Origin: Saprospiraceae bacterium | Lineage (GTDB): Bacteria; Bacteroidota; Bacteroidia; Chitinophagales; Saprospiraceae | Direction: 5' to 3' | Assembly: GCA_013360405.1 (NCBI GenBank) | Contig: JABWBR010000026.1 | Location: 1-57,568 of the forward strand | Length of the DNA: 57,568 nucleotides | Shown here: positions 46,651 to 53,787 of the stretch, piece after piece | Numbering within the stretch: position 1 is the first letter of the stretch | How the letters are laid out: every line of letters begins with the position of its first letter | Position numbers and translations under genes: made by a program | The notes under the pieces: model-generated | The model's input: only the letters and a program-made list of their open reading frames with translations | Told to the model about the DNA's origin: nothing | Databases searched by the model: none

Positions 46651-48333
46651 TTAATATAAAACAACAGGATAAGACCGGCTATTAACGGCGGGAGGCAGAG
46701 CGCCGGTTTTGAGGCCCAGCGACCAATGGTAGGCGCCTGGCTTGAGGCGTGGCGGCACGCGGAAGATGAGTTCGGTTTGTACCGTATCGCCAGGAGGCAA
46801 AATCCGCAAAGGCATTTCCCCGCCGGCAAAAATTACGTCTTCATTATTGGCGAAAAACATAGCGGATACGGAAACCGGGGATGCTCCCTTGACCAATCCG
46901 ATAGGATGTGCGTAAGGATTATACAACGAGACGGTAAGGCTGACGCGTTGTCCGGCAAGCCAGGTTGAAGGAGGTTCATTTACGTCAATGCGCACCTTTT
47001 GGGCCACTTCCAGGCTGTCGATCCAATACAGTTTAAACTGCTGGCGATCGGCTTTAAGCGTCCGGCAAGATGGGCAACCGAGGTCTTTTTGGGCAGCTAT
47101 CAATACTTTTTTGTGGTGCAAATCTTTTTCTCTATCCCAAATATCGAACTGGCTTTTGCGATAATCGGCATCGGTAAACGTATAGGCTGTTTGACCGGTA
47201 TACAAATCGTAAACTGCCGCTAAACGGTATGAGTTTTGGAATACCACAGGAGAATCACCCGCTTCTTTTTTGAGCTCGGTCACCCATGTTTTATGCAAAA
47301 ATTGCTTGTCGAGTTGCGCCGGCCGCAAGGCATCAACGGCCAACACGATTCGGAAGACCATAATAGCGATGAAAGAAGCAAGCGACAAACGCCAGAGCCA
47401 GGCTTCAAAAACAGGCCGGCCATCGCTGTAGCGAAAAAGTAATAAGGTCAGAGGAATACTCAAGATGCACGTCCACTGCGGCTCCACATGGCCTTTGGAG
47501 GTAGCCCAAAGGAAAAACAACAGAAAGCCGCCAATGACAAAATAGTAAGCCCGCTCTAATAAATTTACCGGTCGGTAACGCGCAATGGCGTATACCCAAA
47601 GGGGGAATAACAGCGGACTAAAAATGACTACCTGGTTGATAAGGTAGTTTATGGTATGCTTGAGTTCGTATGGATCGTCACGCCCTTGCAGATGATAAAG
47701 AAAGGAAGGAAATTCATTGGCGAATTGCCAGTATAAATGGGGAAAAAAGAGGCCGAATCCGAAAAAGGAAGCTACATAAAACCAGGGCTGTCGAAGAAGT
47801 GCCAGGTTGGACAACAGCGTAAAAAATATCAGCAGTACGCCGTGGTATTTGCTGTACAATAAAGCCGCCATACATGCTCCCAGCAGCAAGGCAGCTCGCA
47901 AGCCGGGTCGGCTGAGAAAAAATTGGTAGGCAGCAAAAAACAAGACGGAGAAAAATAACAACGGCGCATCCGGGGCAGCGATAAAACCATACACTTCAAA
48001 CATGGGCATGGCCGCCAGTATGGCTACCAGTAGTAACAATCTGCGGTTTTGCGCCGGCGACCCCGACAATCGCCATATCCACCAAACAGAAATAACTTGC
48101 AACAATGGCAAAAGCAGGCGGATACCCAAGGCTCCTCCCACAAGTTGCTGTCCGGCAGCAATAATCAAAGCCAGCATGGGGGGATGATCAAAATACCCCC
48201 ATGCCAGGTGTTGCGCATACAGCCGGTAATAAGCTTCATCGGGGTCGGCAGGCGTAATGGCAGCCTGTAACCAATTGACAAGTAACCAGCCTGCCAATAC
48301 CACCCACAGCAACCTGGGGGTATGATTATTCAC
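46651..48333 (-). CDS. Glycosyltransferase family 39 (PMT_2/ArnT-like) membrane protein
   Basis: 560 residues with about ten hydrophobic segments over the first 370, then a soluble C-terminal domain of about 180 residues. The first extracytoplasmic loop carries the catalytic-type motif ADPDEAYYRLYA, followed by GYFDHPPMLALI, the signature of lipid-linked-sugar glycosyltransferases of family 39 (GT-C fold). It would transfer a sugar from a polyprenyl-phosphate donor to a protein or lipid in the periplasm. The acceptor is unknown. The start is GTG at 48333, 4 bp after the META-domain gene; the three genes 46651-49696 look like one operon. Confidence 0.87.
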   Translation of the reverse strand: MNNHTPRLLWVVLAGWLLVNWLQAAITPADPDEAYYRLYAQHLAWGYFDHPPMLALIIAAGQQLVGGALGIRLLLPLLQVISVWWIWRLSGSPAQNRRLLLLVAILAAMPMFEVYGFIAAPDAPLLFFSVLFFAAYQFFLSRPGLRAALLLGACMAALLYSKYHGVLLIFFTLLSNLALLRQPWFYVASFFGFGLFFPHLYWQFANEFPSFLYHLQGRDDPYELKHTINYLINQVVIFSPLLFPLWVYAIARYRPVNLLERAYYFVIGGFLLFFLWATSKGHVEPQWTCILSIPLTLLLFRYSDGRPVFEAWLWRLSLASFIAIMVFRIVLAVDALRPAQLDKQFLHKTWVTELKKEAGDSPVVFQNSYRLAAVYDLYTGQTAYTFTDADYRKSQFDIWDREKDLHHKKVLIAAQKDLGCPSCRTLKADRQQFKLYWIDSLEVAQKVRIDVNEPPSTWLAGQRVSLTVSLYNPYAHPIGLVKGASPVSVSAMFFANNEDVIFAGGEMPLRILPPGDTVQTELIFRVPPRLKPGAYHWSLGLKTGALPPAVNSRSYPVVLY

Positions 48334-48337
48334 ACTA

Positions 48338-48868
48338 TTATTGTTTTCTGCCTTGTAAATACTTCACCACACCATTTTCAGCAGCGCGGAAAGTGAGCAA
48401 ACCGTTGGCCGACTTAATCTCAAGTGTAAGAGAATCGGGCATATTATAAGCGCCTGCTTTTCCTAAAATAGAAAGATACCTTTTTTCCATGCCCATCAAC
48501 CCTTTGCATAAACGCTTCGAAGTTGATAAAGAATCAATTTGCAACGAATTACCTTCTCCTTTTGTGTAGTTTGCCCTGTACTGGTTGCAACCGCCTATCC
48601 CGCTAACGATTGTGCCATCAAAATCAACAGTAATAAATAAGCTATCAGATAAAGGTAAAACGGTACCCGTTTCAACAAATTTTGTCAGGCGCCAGCTTTC
48701 CGCTTCTAAAGCGCCCATTTCATTGGCAGGTGGCGGCGGAGTAGTAGCATTTACTGTCGTATCTTGTTGAACAGGAGTCACTTGTGTGGCTTCGTCCTGT
48801 TTGTCATTTTTACAGGCCGTAAAAAACAAGCCGGCCATTGCCATAATGACCATCCATCTTCTAGTCAT
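48338..48868 (-). CDS. META-domain (HslJ-like) lipoprotein
   Basis: 176 residues. The N-terminus is a lipoprotein signal with lipobox FFTAC at residues 15-19, then a Thr/Pro-rich linker. The META fold (about 55-170) is recognised from AESWRLTKFVETG, GIGGCNQYRANYTKG and the late MEKRYLSILGKAGAYNMP and NGLLTFRA strands. META/HslJ domains occur in stress-linked envelope proteins of unclear function. It is tightly packed between the DUF3298 lipoprotein and the GT39 gene, on one likely transcript. Confidence 0.85.
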   Translation of the reverse strand: MTRRWMVIMAMAGLFFTACKNDKQDEATQVTPVQQDTTVNATTPPPPANEMGALEAESWRLTKFVETGTVLPLSDSLFITVDFDGTIVSGIGGCNQYRANYTKGEGNSLQIDSLSTSKRLCKGLMGMEKRYLSILGKAGAYNMPDSLTLEIKSANGLLTFRAAENGVVKYLQGRKQ

Positions 48869-48889
48869 GTGGAATAGTGTTTTTGTTTG

Positions 48890-49696
48890 TCAATGTTTTT
48901 TTCTTTTTCGCAATATAGATTTCACTTCTCTGATAGGGAGTGTAAAAGACGTAGGTCCGTCTACATATGCCGCAATCTCATATGGATTGTAATAAAAAAG
49001 CAGGCTATCGCCTTTGAAGCCTATGTTTTCGGGTAGTGTGAAGGCGTCCCCCCAAAAAAAACCGGCATCGCTGAGGCTATCTCCAGGTTCCAGCCCTTTC
49101 ATCTCGCGGAATTTCGCCTCTGCCATTCGCTTGAGTTGCAGCGTATCTGTGACAATATCTCTCAATAACAATTTTTTACCCGAAGTCGCGTCGAAGTTCA
49201 ACAACGTAACGTAAGAATTGGGATGCACACCACCCGCATAAGCAAAATTTGTAATCTCCATACAAACTATTTGCCCGTTTTCGGATAGCAATTCGCCGGA
49301 GGTTTCTACCGACCAGGGTATTTCATAGCCGGGTTCGTCCTGTTGCATCAGCTCGTATTCTTCCAGAAAACTATTGGCAATTGCATCGAGACTTCCGGGT
49401 ATCTCTTCGTCGGCCACGGCAAAAACGGCCAGCGACCTGCGCACAAACTGCATTAAGGTGTCGCTTATGCTGCGCCGCGCAGGCTCAGGACCCGCTACCG
49501 GCAATAAATAGGAGGCTTTAATAATAGCACACCGAAAGCTATCTGACTCACAATCAGCCGATTTCTTCATAAATTGCCGGTTCTCCCACTCAAATTCACC
49601 TCTTTTTCCCTCTACCACTTTGTCCTGCTGACAAGACCATGTCACCAAACACCACAAAACCCCCAAAAGGGCTATTCCGCTCCACCTGATTTGCAT
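48890..49696 (-). CDS. DUF3298 (RsiV/PdaC-like) lipoprotein
   Basis: 268 residues. The lipobox is VTWSC at residues 18-22. The C-terminal half fits DUF3298: FAYAGGVHPNSYVTLLNFDATSGKKLLLRDIV, FFWGDAFTLPENIGFKGDSLLFYYNPYEIAAYVDGP and a final FTLPIREV strand. Related domains occur in RsiV, which binds lysozyme, and in polysaccharide deacetylases. Upstream lies a candidate -7 box and the GC-rich array. First gene of a probable three-gene operon with the META and GT39 genes. Confidence 0.87.
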   Translation of the reverse strand: MQIRWSGIALLGVLWCLVTWSCQQDKVVEGKRGEFEWENRQFMKKSADCESDSFRCAIIKASYLLPVAGPEPARRSISDTLMQFVRRSLAVFAVADEEIPGSLDAIANSFLEEYELMQQDEPGYEIPWSVETSGELLSENGQIVCMEITNFAYAGGVHPNSYVTLLNFDATSGKKLLLRDIVTDTLQLKRMAEAKFREMKGLEPGDSLSDAGFFWGDAFTLPENIGFKGDSLLFYYNPYEIAAYVDGPTSFTLPIREVKSILRKRKKH

Positions 49697-49735
49697 ATCC
49701 AGATTATAGTTTGTCTAACTACTTGAATCAGGGTG

Positions 49736-49743
49736 CAAAGGTA
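49736..49743 (-). promoter_or_regulatory. Candidate -7 box for the DUF3298 operon
   Basis: TACCTTTG on the minus strand fits TAnnTTTG, about 40 nt upstream of the DUF3298 start and just beside the array. No clear TTG -33. Confidence 0.4.
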
Positions 49744-49770
49744 GTATTTTTCCCGGGAATATTCCAGGAG

Positions 49771-49950
49771 GTGACGGCTGGGGTGCGCCTCGGGTGGTGA
49801 CGACCGGGGGGCACCTCGGGTGGTGACGGCCCGGGAGCGCCTTAGGGGGTGACGACCCCGGAGCACCTTAGGGGGTGACGACCGGGGGGCGCCTCGGATG
49901 GTGACGGCCCCGGAGCGCCTTAGGTGGTGACGGCCCGGGAGCACCGTGGC
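49771..49950. repeat. Left arm of GC-rich array: seven 26-bp units
   Basis: GTGACG recurs at 49771, 49797, 49823, 49849, 49875, 49901 and 49927, an exact 26-bp period each time. The unit is GTGACGRCCSGGGAGCRCCT with a YRGGTG end, and sequence within units varies at a few positions. The strand orientation is opposite to the right arm. Confidence 0.92.
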
Positions 49951-50096
49951 CGTCACCACCCCAGCGAAAACCGTGGCCGTCACCCTCCCCAGCGAGAACC
50001 CCCGCCGTCACCACCCCAGCGAAAACCGTGGCCGTCACCCTCCCCAGCGAGAACCCCCGCCGTCACCACCCCAGCGAGTACCGTGGCCGTCACCCC
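49951..50096. repeat. Right arm of GC-rich array: 55-bp double units
   Basis: CGTCAC recurs at 49951, 49978, 50006, 50033, 50061 and 50088, spaced alternately 27 and 28 bp, making a 55-bp higher-order unit (CGTCACCACCCCAGCGAAAA then CGTCACCCTCCCCAGCGAGA types). The word is the reverse complement of the left-arm GTGACG word, so both arms together form a large inverted repeat centred near 49948. Confidence 0.92.
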
Positions 50097-50109
50097 AAAA
50101 AATCCTCCC

Positions 50110-50138
50110 TTGCGATAAACAGGAAAAAACTATTTTTG
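50110..50138 (+). promoter_or_regulatory. Promoter of the gene at 50155
   Basis: TTG at 50110-50112, an 18-nt spacer and TATTTTTG at 50131-50138 match the Bacteroidota consensus, placing the ATG 16 nt downstream of the -7 box. The -33 begins 14 bases after the array ends. Confidence 0.65.
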
Positions 50139-50154
50139 TAAAAAAAACGAAACT

Positions 50155-50817
50155 ATGAAAGCAAAAGCATTGCTATTTGTACTATTGGCGCTCTCTACTG
50201 TCGTATCGGCTCAAAGCGGAAAATCCAACTCTCCGCTATCGGCTGTAATGGAAATCATAAAAAAGCCGTTTAGCGCGCCGGAAGGCGTGGTAGGCAGCCC
50301 CTTATTGTTTGAAGATTACCAGGTTGGAAAGATCTGGTTGGCCACAAAACCTGATGTCGCTGTTGACGCCGCCATCAATTTTAATCTGGAAAAACAACTA
50401 GTGGTAGTTAAGCTCAACAACGGCGCCCAAGGCACGATAGCTCTCAAACATATCAAGCGTTTTGAAGTCAGTGTAGGGCCGCAAAACTGGAAGTTTGAAA
50501 TAACTCCCGATGTCATAGCCGGCGGCGCTAAAACATTGAAATGCTACCAGGTACTGCACAACAGCAAATACGTGTTCTATAAGTACGCACAGAAAAAAGT
50601 GGAAACCTTTAACGGCCAACAGGTGTTGAAAATGCGCTCGAATTATTTCCTGAAAAGCCCGGGCAAAGGCTTTCAGGCCGTTGAATTGTCGCAGGCTTCT
50701 GTAGAAAAAGCAATGCCGCAACAAGTCAAACAAATCCGTACTTATGTTAAACAACAGCCCAGCACTATTTTTAACGAAACCGTCATCGTCAATTTATTGC
50801 GCTATTTGGAGCAATAA
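50155..50817 (+). CDS. Hypothetical exported protein (220 aa)
   Basis: Not recognised. The signal peptide runs to about residue 19 (VVSAQ). The mature part has beta-strand-like segments with a conserved-looking VGSPLLFEDYQVGKIWLATK start, a KHIKRFEVSV strand, YFLKSPGKGFQAVEL and a helical lysine/glutamine-rich end. Similar short secreted proteins are common in Bacteroidota, without a known function. It is followed 23 bp later by a small coiled-coil membrane protein, so the two are probably co-transcribed from the promoter after the array. Confidence 0.7.
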   Translation: MKAKALLFVLLALSTVVSAQSGKSNSPLSAVMEIIKKPFSAPEGVVGSPLLFEDYQVGKIWLATKPDVAVDAAINFNLEKQLVVVKLNNGAQGTIALKHIKRFEVSVGPQNWKFEITPDVIAGGAKTLKCYQVLHNSKYVFYKYAQKKVETFNGQQVLKMRSNYFLKSPGKGFQAVELSQASVEKAMPQQVKQIRTYVKQQPSTIFNETVIVNLLRYLEQ

Positions 50818-50840
50818 TTCGCGCTGAAAAATACCATACT

Positions 50841-51272
50841 ATGATACGCAGTCTGCTCAAACTGGCCGTCGTGCTGGTTCTCGCCATTTTGGTGTACAAT
50901 TATTTCTTCGGCACAACTGAAGAAAAAGCCCAGTCGAAAGAGATATTCGGCGAAGTACGCGATCTGGGCAAAGCCGCCTGGGGCTTGCTTAAAACAGAAC
51001 GCCAGAAGTTTAATGACGGCAAATACGATGAAGCCGTCGATAAGGTCGGAGGCCTTATCAATACGATGAAAGATCGCGCAGAAAGACTGGAAGACAGCGA
51101 CCTGATCAATAAAATCGATAAACTCGAACGCAAACGAAAGGCGATCGAACGCCAGCTCCAGGAAGATACGCCCGAAAATTACGACGCCGGCGAAAAAGCA
51201 GCCCTCAAACGCGAGTGGGAGGAACTGATGCGCGAAACGGAGGACGTGATGAAGGAACTGGAGGAAAAGTAA
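50841..51272 (+). CDS. Small membrane-anchored coiled-coil protein (143 aa)
   Basis: Not recognised. Residues 5-24 form one membrane segment (LLKLAVVLVLAILVYNYFFG), not followed by a cleavage-type sequence. The rest is charged and helical, with a heptad-like stretch in about 60-110 (DRAERLEDSDLINKIDKLER onwards) and an end rich in Glu. It is probably an inner-membrane protein with a cytoplasmic or periplasmic coiled coil. It follows the exported protein gene and precedes purC, with a long repeat between. Confidence 0.7.
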   Translation: MIRSLLKLAVVLVLAILVYNYFFGTTEEKAQSKEIFGEVRDLGKAAWGLLKTERQKFNDGKYDEAVDKVGGLINTMKDRAERLEDSDLINKIDKLERKRKAIERQLQEDTPENYDAGEKAALKREWEELMRETEDVMKELEEK

Positions 51273-51280
51273 TTTGTCAA

Positions 51281-51400
51281 TTTGCTGATTTGCTGATTTG
51301 CTGATTTGCTGATTTGCTGATTTGCTGATTTGCAAAAACATTATTAATTATTCATTTTTAATTATTAATTATCAGCACATCAGCACATCAACACATCAAC
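51281..51400. repeat. Six TTTGCTGA octamers plus CAGCACAT words touching the purC start
   Basis: TTTGCTGA occurs six times in perfect tandem (51281-51328). An AT-rich near-palindrome follows (TTATTAATTATT and AATTATTAATTAT), then CAGCACATCAGCACATCAACACATCAAC, ending directly at the purC ATG (51401). The words repeat those at 17064 and 34807. Confidence 0.88.
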
Positions 51401-52363
51401 ATGTCGGCTATCCTCGATACCCATTTCCAATTGCCCGGACAAACGCAGTTTTACCGTGGCAAGGTGCGCGACGTATATACGGTCGGAGATTACCTCGTAG
51501 CGGTGGCCTCCGACCGCATCTCCGCCTTCGACCATATTTTGCCCAGGCCTATTCCGTATAAAGGCCAGGTACTCAACCAGATCGCTGCATTTAATCTGGA
51601 GGCTACCCGCGATATCGCGCCCAATTGGCTGCTGGCCACCCCCGATCCCAATGTGTCGATAGGCTGGCTCTGTGAACCCATCCGCATTGAGATGGTCATC
51701 AGAGGATACCTCGCTGGCCACGCCTGGCGCCAATATCAGGCCGGCAAACGCATGCTCTGCGGCGTGCCGATGCCGGAAGGTATGCGCGAAAACGACCCAT
51801 TCCCCCACCCTATTATTACGCCTGCCACCAAAGCCGAAGAAGGCCACGACGAAGACGTGTCAAAAGAAGAGATTCTGGCGCGCAAACTGGTTACGCCCGG
51901 GCAATACGAACAACTGGAAGCCTATACCCAGGCCCTTTTTGCCAGGGGCAGTGCCATGGCCCGCCAACGCGGTTTGATTTTGGTTGATACCAAATACGAA
52001 TTCGGCTTTCGCAACGGCGAGATAATGCTGATCGATGAAATCCACACACCCGACAGCTCCCGCTATTTTTACCTCGACGGCTACGACGAGCGCCAGCTGC
52101 GCGGCGAACGGCAAAAACAACTCTCAAAAGAATTTGTCCGCGAATGGCTCATGGCGCACGGATTCCAAGGGCTCGACAACCAACTCATGCCCGTGATGCC
52201 CGACGAATTTGTCGATCAAATTTCCAATCGCTATATTGAGTTGTACGAACGTCTCACCGGCAGGTCGTTTGAACGAACGGATACGCAGCATCTAAACGCA
52301 AGAATAGAAGGCAACATTCGCAAATGGCTCACGCAACCCTTCACCCCAATGTCGTTGACTTAA
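51401..52363 (+). CDS. purC: SAICAR synthase (phosphoribosylaminoimidazole-succinocarboxamide synthase)
   Basis: 320 residues, ATP-dependent ligation of aspartate to CAIR in purine synthesis. Signatures: the glycine-rich [57 protein letters not shown] and the later HTPDSSRYF. Length fits the longer eukaryote-like/Bacteroidota type. The ATG at 51401 follows a run of CAACACAT words with no gap. The last five codons (Pro-Met-Ser-Leu-Thr) and the stop belong to one arm of a 33-bp inverted repeat, so the C-terminus may be new. Confidence 0.93.
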   Translation: MSAILDTHFQLPGQTQFYRGKVRDVYTVGDYLVAVASDRISAFDHILPRPIPYKGQVLNQIAAFNLEATRDIAPNWLLATPDPNVSIGWLCEPIRIEMVIRGYLAGHAWRQYQAGKRMLCGVPMPEGMRENDPFPHPIITPATKAEEGHDEDVSKEEILARKLVTPGQYEQLEAYTQALFARGSAMARQRGLILVDTKYEFGFRNGEIMLIDEIHTPDSSRYFYLDGYDERQLRGERQKQLSKEFVREWLMAHGFQGLDNQLMPVMPDEFVDQISNRYIELYERLTGRSFERTDTQHLNARIEGNIRKWLTQPFTPMSLT

Positions 52364-52433
52364 GGATTTTGAGGTGACATCTGACGAGGAACGAGGCTGG
52401 TGTCATCTCAAAATCCTTAAGTCAACGACATTG
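52347..52433. terminator. 33-bp inverted repeat incorporating the purC 3' end
   Basis: Bases 52347-52379 are complementary to 52401-52433 with a single mismatch (a G-U pair in RNA), around a 21-nt loop with GACGAGGAACGAGG. The left arm encodes the last purC codons and stop. The convergent dehydrogenase gene ends five bases further on. It should terminate both transcripts. Confidence 0.85.
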
Positions 52434-52437
52434 CCCT

Positions 52438-53649
52438 TCACCCTTCCACATACTCGCTGACATAATCCTGCAGGTAAGCATACCTTGGTGTCAGCCGTCC
52501 TTTTTCCGCTATGGTAGCGCGCGCTATCATATCGCTTTCAGGTTTCATCAACTCTGGAATGAGGTATTGAGTCAACATCTCGCCGAAGGCGGTAGAAGCA
52601 TCGCGCGGCAATTCACTGGGTAGATTGTCGATAGTCATCATATCAATCACATGCGGCTGATGGGGCGAAGCCTGGTGCTCAAAAAAAGGGTCGTACCCAA
52701 AAATGGGATTGGCTATAGACGTGGCAAACAAGGTGGAAGGGATCGACGAATTTGGCGCGATATCGCAAGTAATATCTGCGATAACGCGGATGCGAAAATC
52801 AGCCCGACGCATGTCCTCTTTGGAAAAAAATGCCGGCGCGCGCTTATCCCAAAAAATGCCGTTGATAAAAATATCGCTCACCCGGGCGTAAGGCGCAAAC
52901 GCACTGACAAACTCTTCGGGATGTGTGTAAAAATCAGCTCTGGAAAAACCGTGCATATCCTTGCGTGCAGCATAATCCAGGCAGGAGATTTGGGTAAAAA
53001 CAGGCTCACTGTAGGTGTGCGTCAGGTATTCCCCCGGGCTCACCTGCCTGATGCCCATATCGGTCAATACCTGCACAGCGCCGCTGCTCACCCGGCCGGT
53101 GCCGCTGAGTACGATCCGCATAGGGGGGAATTTGATGTTGGAATATTGGGCTTCCGCCTCGCTGTAATCGTGGCATTCCAGCAAGCGTTTCAAGTGAAAA
53201 TCGCCCGTGCGCAGGCCGTAGGTCATGATGCCGTTGTAAGCGCCTACCATACCCGCAAAATAGCCGAAGGCAACTACACGCTGCCCAAGGTCATCAGTCA
53301 TCACCTCGTAATCTATAAGTCTGATACCTTTAGCGAGAATGGCTTGCAGTAATTTGCGGTTGTAGGGCTGTTTTTTGATGGTATGCGAAAAAAAACTGTA
53401 GGTTTTTCCGGGTATCAGGCGGTCTACAGGCACTTCCTTCACGCCTAACAGCACATCGCAATCCGACATATAGGTACTCAGGGGTATGCCCGCCGCCTCG
53501 TATTCTTCATCGCGAAAACACCTCAATGCCGAGGGTTCTACGATGATTTCTATGGGGAATCGCTCCATGAGGTTGGCGCATTGCGCCGGATTCAACGGTA
53601 CTCGTATATCGGGGGGGACTTTCCCTTCGCAAATTATGCCTAGTTTCAT
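52438..53649 (-). CDS. Lysine-ketoglutarate reductase/saccharopine dehydrogenase-like oxidoreductase
   Basis: 403 residues with the AlaDH/PNT-like N-terminal domain (LGIICEGKVPPDIRVPLNP) and motifs matching the N-terminal half of animal AASS: YSFFSHTIKKQPYNRKLL, IRLIDYEVMTDDLGQRVVAFGYFAGMVGAYNGI and the nucleotide-binding RIVLSGTGRVSSGAVQVL. It most likely catalyses NAD(P)H-dependent saccharopine metabolism or a related reaction; the lysine pathway partner is not in this window. A candidate -7 box lies 53 nt upstream on the minus strand. Exact substrate uncertain. Confidence 0.78.
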   Translation of the reverse strand: MKLGIICEGKVPPDIRVPLNPAQCANLMERFPIEIIVEPSALRCFRDEEYEAAGIPLSTYMSDCDVLLGVKEVPVDRLIPGKTYSFFSHTIKKQPYNRKLLQAILAKGIRLIDYEVMTDDLGQRVVAFGYFAGMVGAYNGIMTYGLRTGDFHLKRLLECHDYSEAEAQYSNIKFPPMRIVLSGTGRVSSGAVQVLTDMGIRQVSPGEYLTHTYSEPVFTQISCLDYAARKDMHGFSRADFYTHPEEFVSAFAPYARVSDIFINGIFWDKRAPAFFSKEDMRRADFRIRVIADITCDIAPNSSIPSTLFATSIANPIFGYDPFFEHQASPHQPHVIDMMTIDNLPSELPRDASTAFGEMLTQYLIPELMKPESDMIARATIAEKGRLTPRYAYLQDYVSEYVEG

Positions 53650-53701
53650 TACTCCTGTCTGTTGATTAGGATGCCATCATCGCCGTTTTGGCAGAGCGGG
53701 G

Positions 53702-53709
53702 CAAAGGTA
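53702..53709 (-). promoter_or_regulatory. Candidate -7 box for the dehydrogenase
   Basis: TACCTTTG on the minus strand fits TAnnTTTG, 53 nt upstream of the ATG. The same octamer lies upstream of the DUF3298 gene. No TTG at the usual spacing. Confidence 0.4.
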
Positions 53710-53730
53710 CATTTTTTTGTTTATGGGTTT

Positions 53731-53787
53731 ATGTGAACGGTGAACGTTCACCCTACAATCGCCCCCTCTCCCTTTCGCCCCCTCACC
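53731..53787. repeat. GGTGAACGTTCACC element plus CTC tract, copy 3
   Basis: The 14-bp palindrome at 53739-53752 is flanked by GTGAAC and CCTACAATC exactly as at 10322-10352, then by a CCCCCTCTCCC tract that reaches the M14 gene's stop. Two genes on the minus strand flank it. Confidence 0.85.

Larger units (their letters stand above)
49697..50154. other. Divergent intergenic region with GC-rich array
   Basis: It holds the -7 candidate for the left gene (49736-49743), the bipartite repeat array (49771-50096) and the promoter of the right gene (50110-50138). The array lies outside both predicted transcripts. Open frames across the array are products of its repeats and are not genes. Confidence 0.75.

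Noticed and set aside
49771-50096. CRISPR array
   Set aside because: Units are contiguous 26-28 bp repeats with no unique spacers and no cas genes nearby.
49672-50158. Arg/Pro-rich open frames spanning the GC-rich array
   Set aside because: They are translations of tandem repeats with no start signal, and lie between two divergent promoters.
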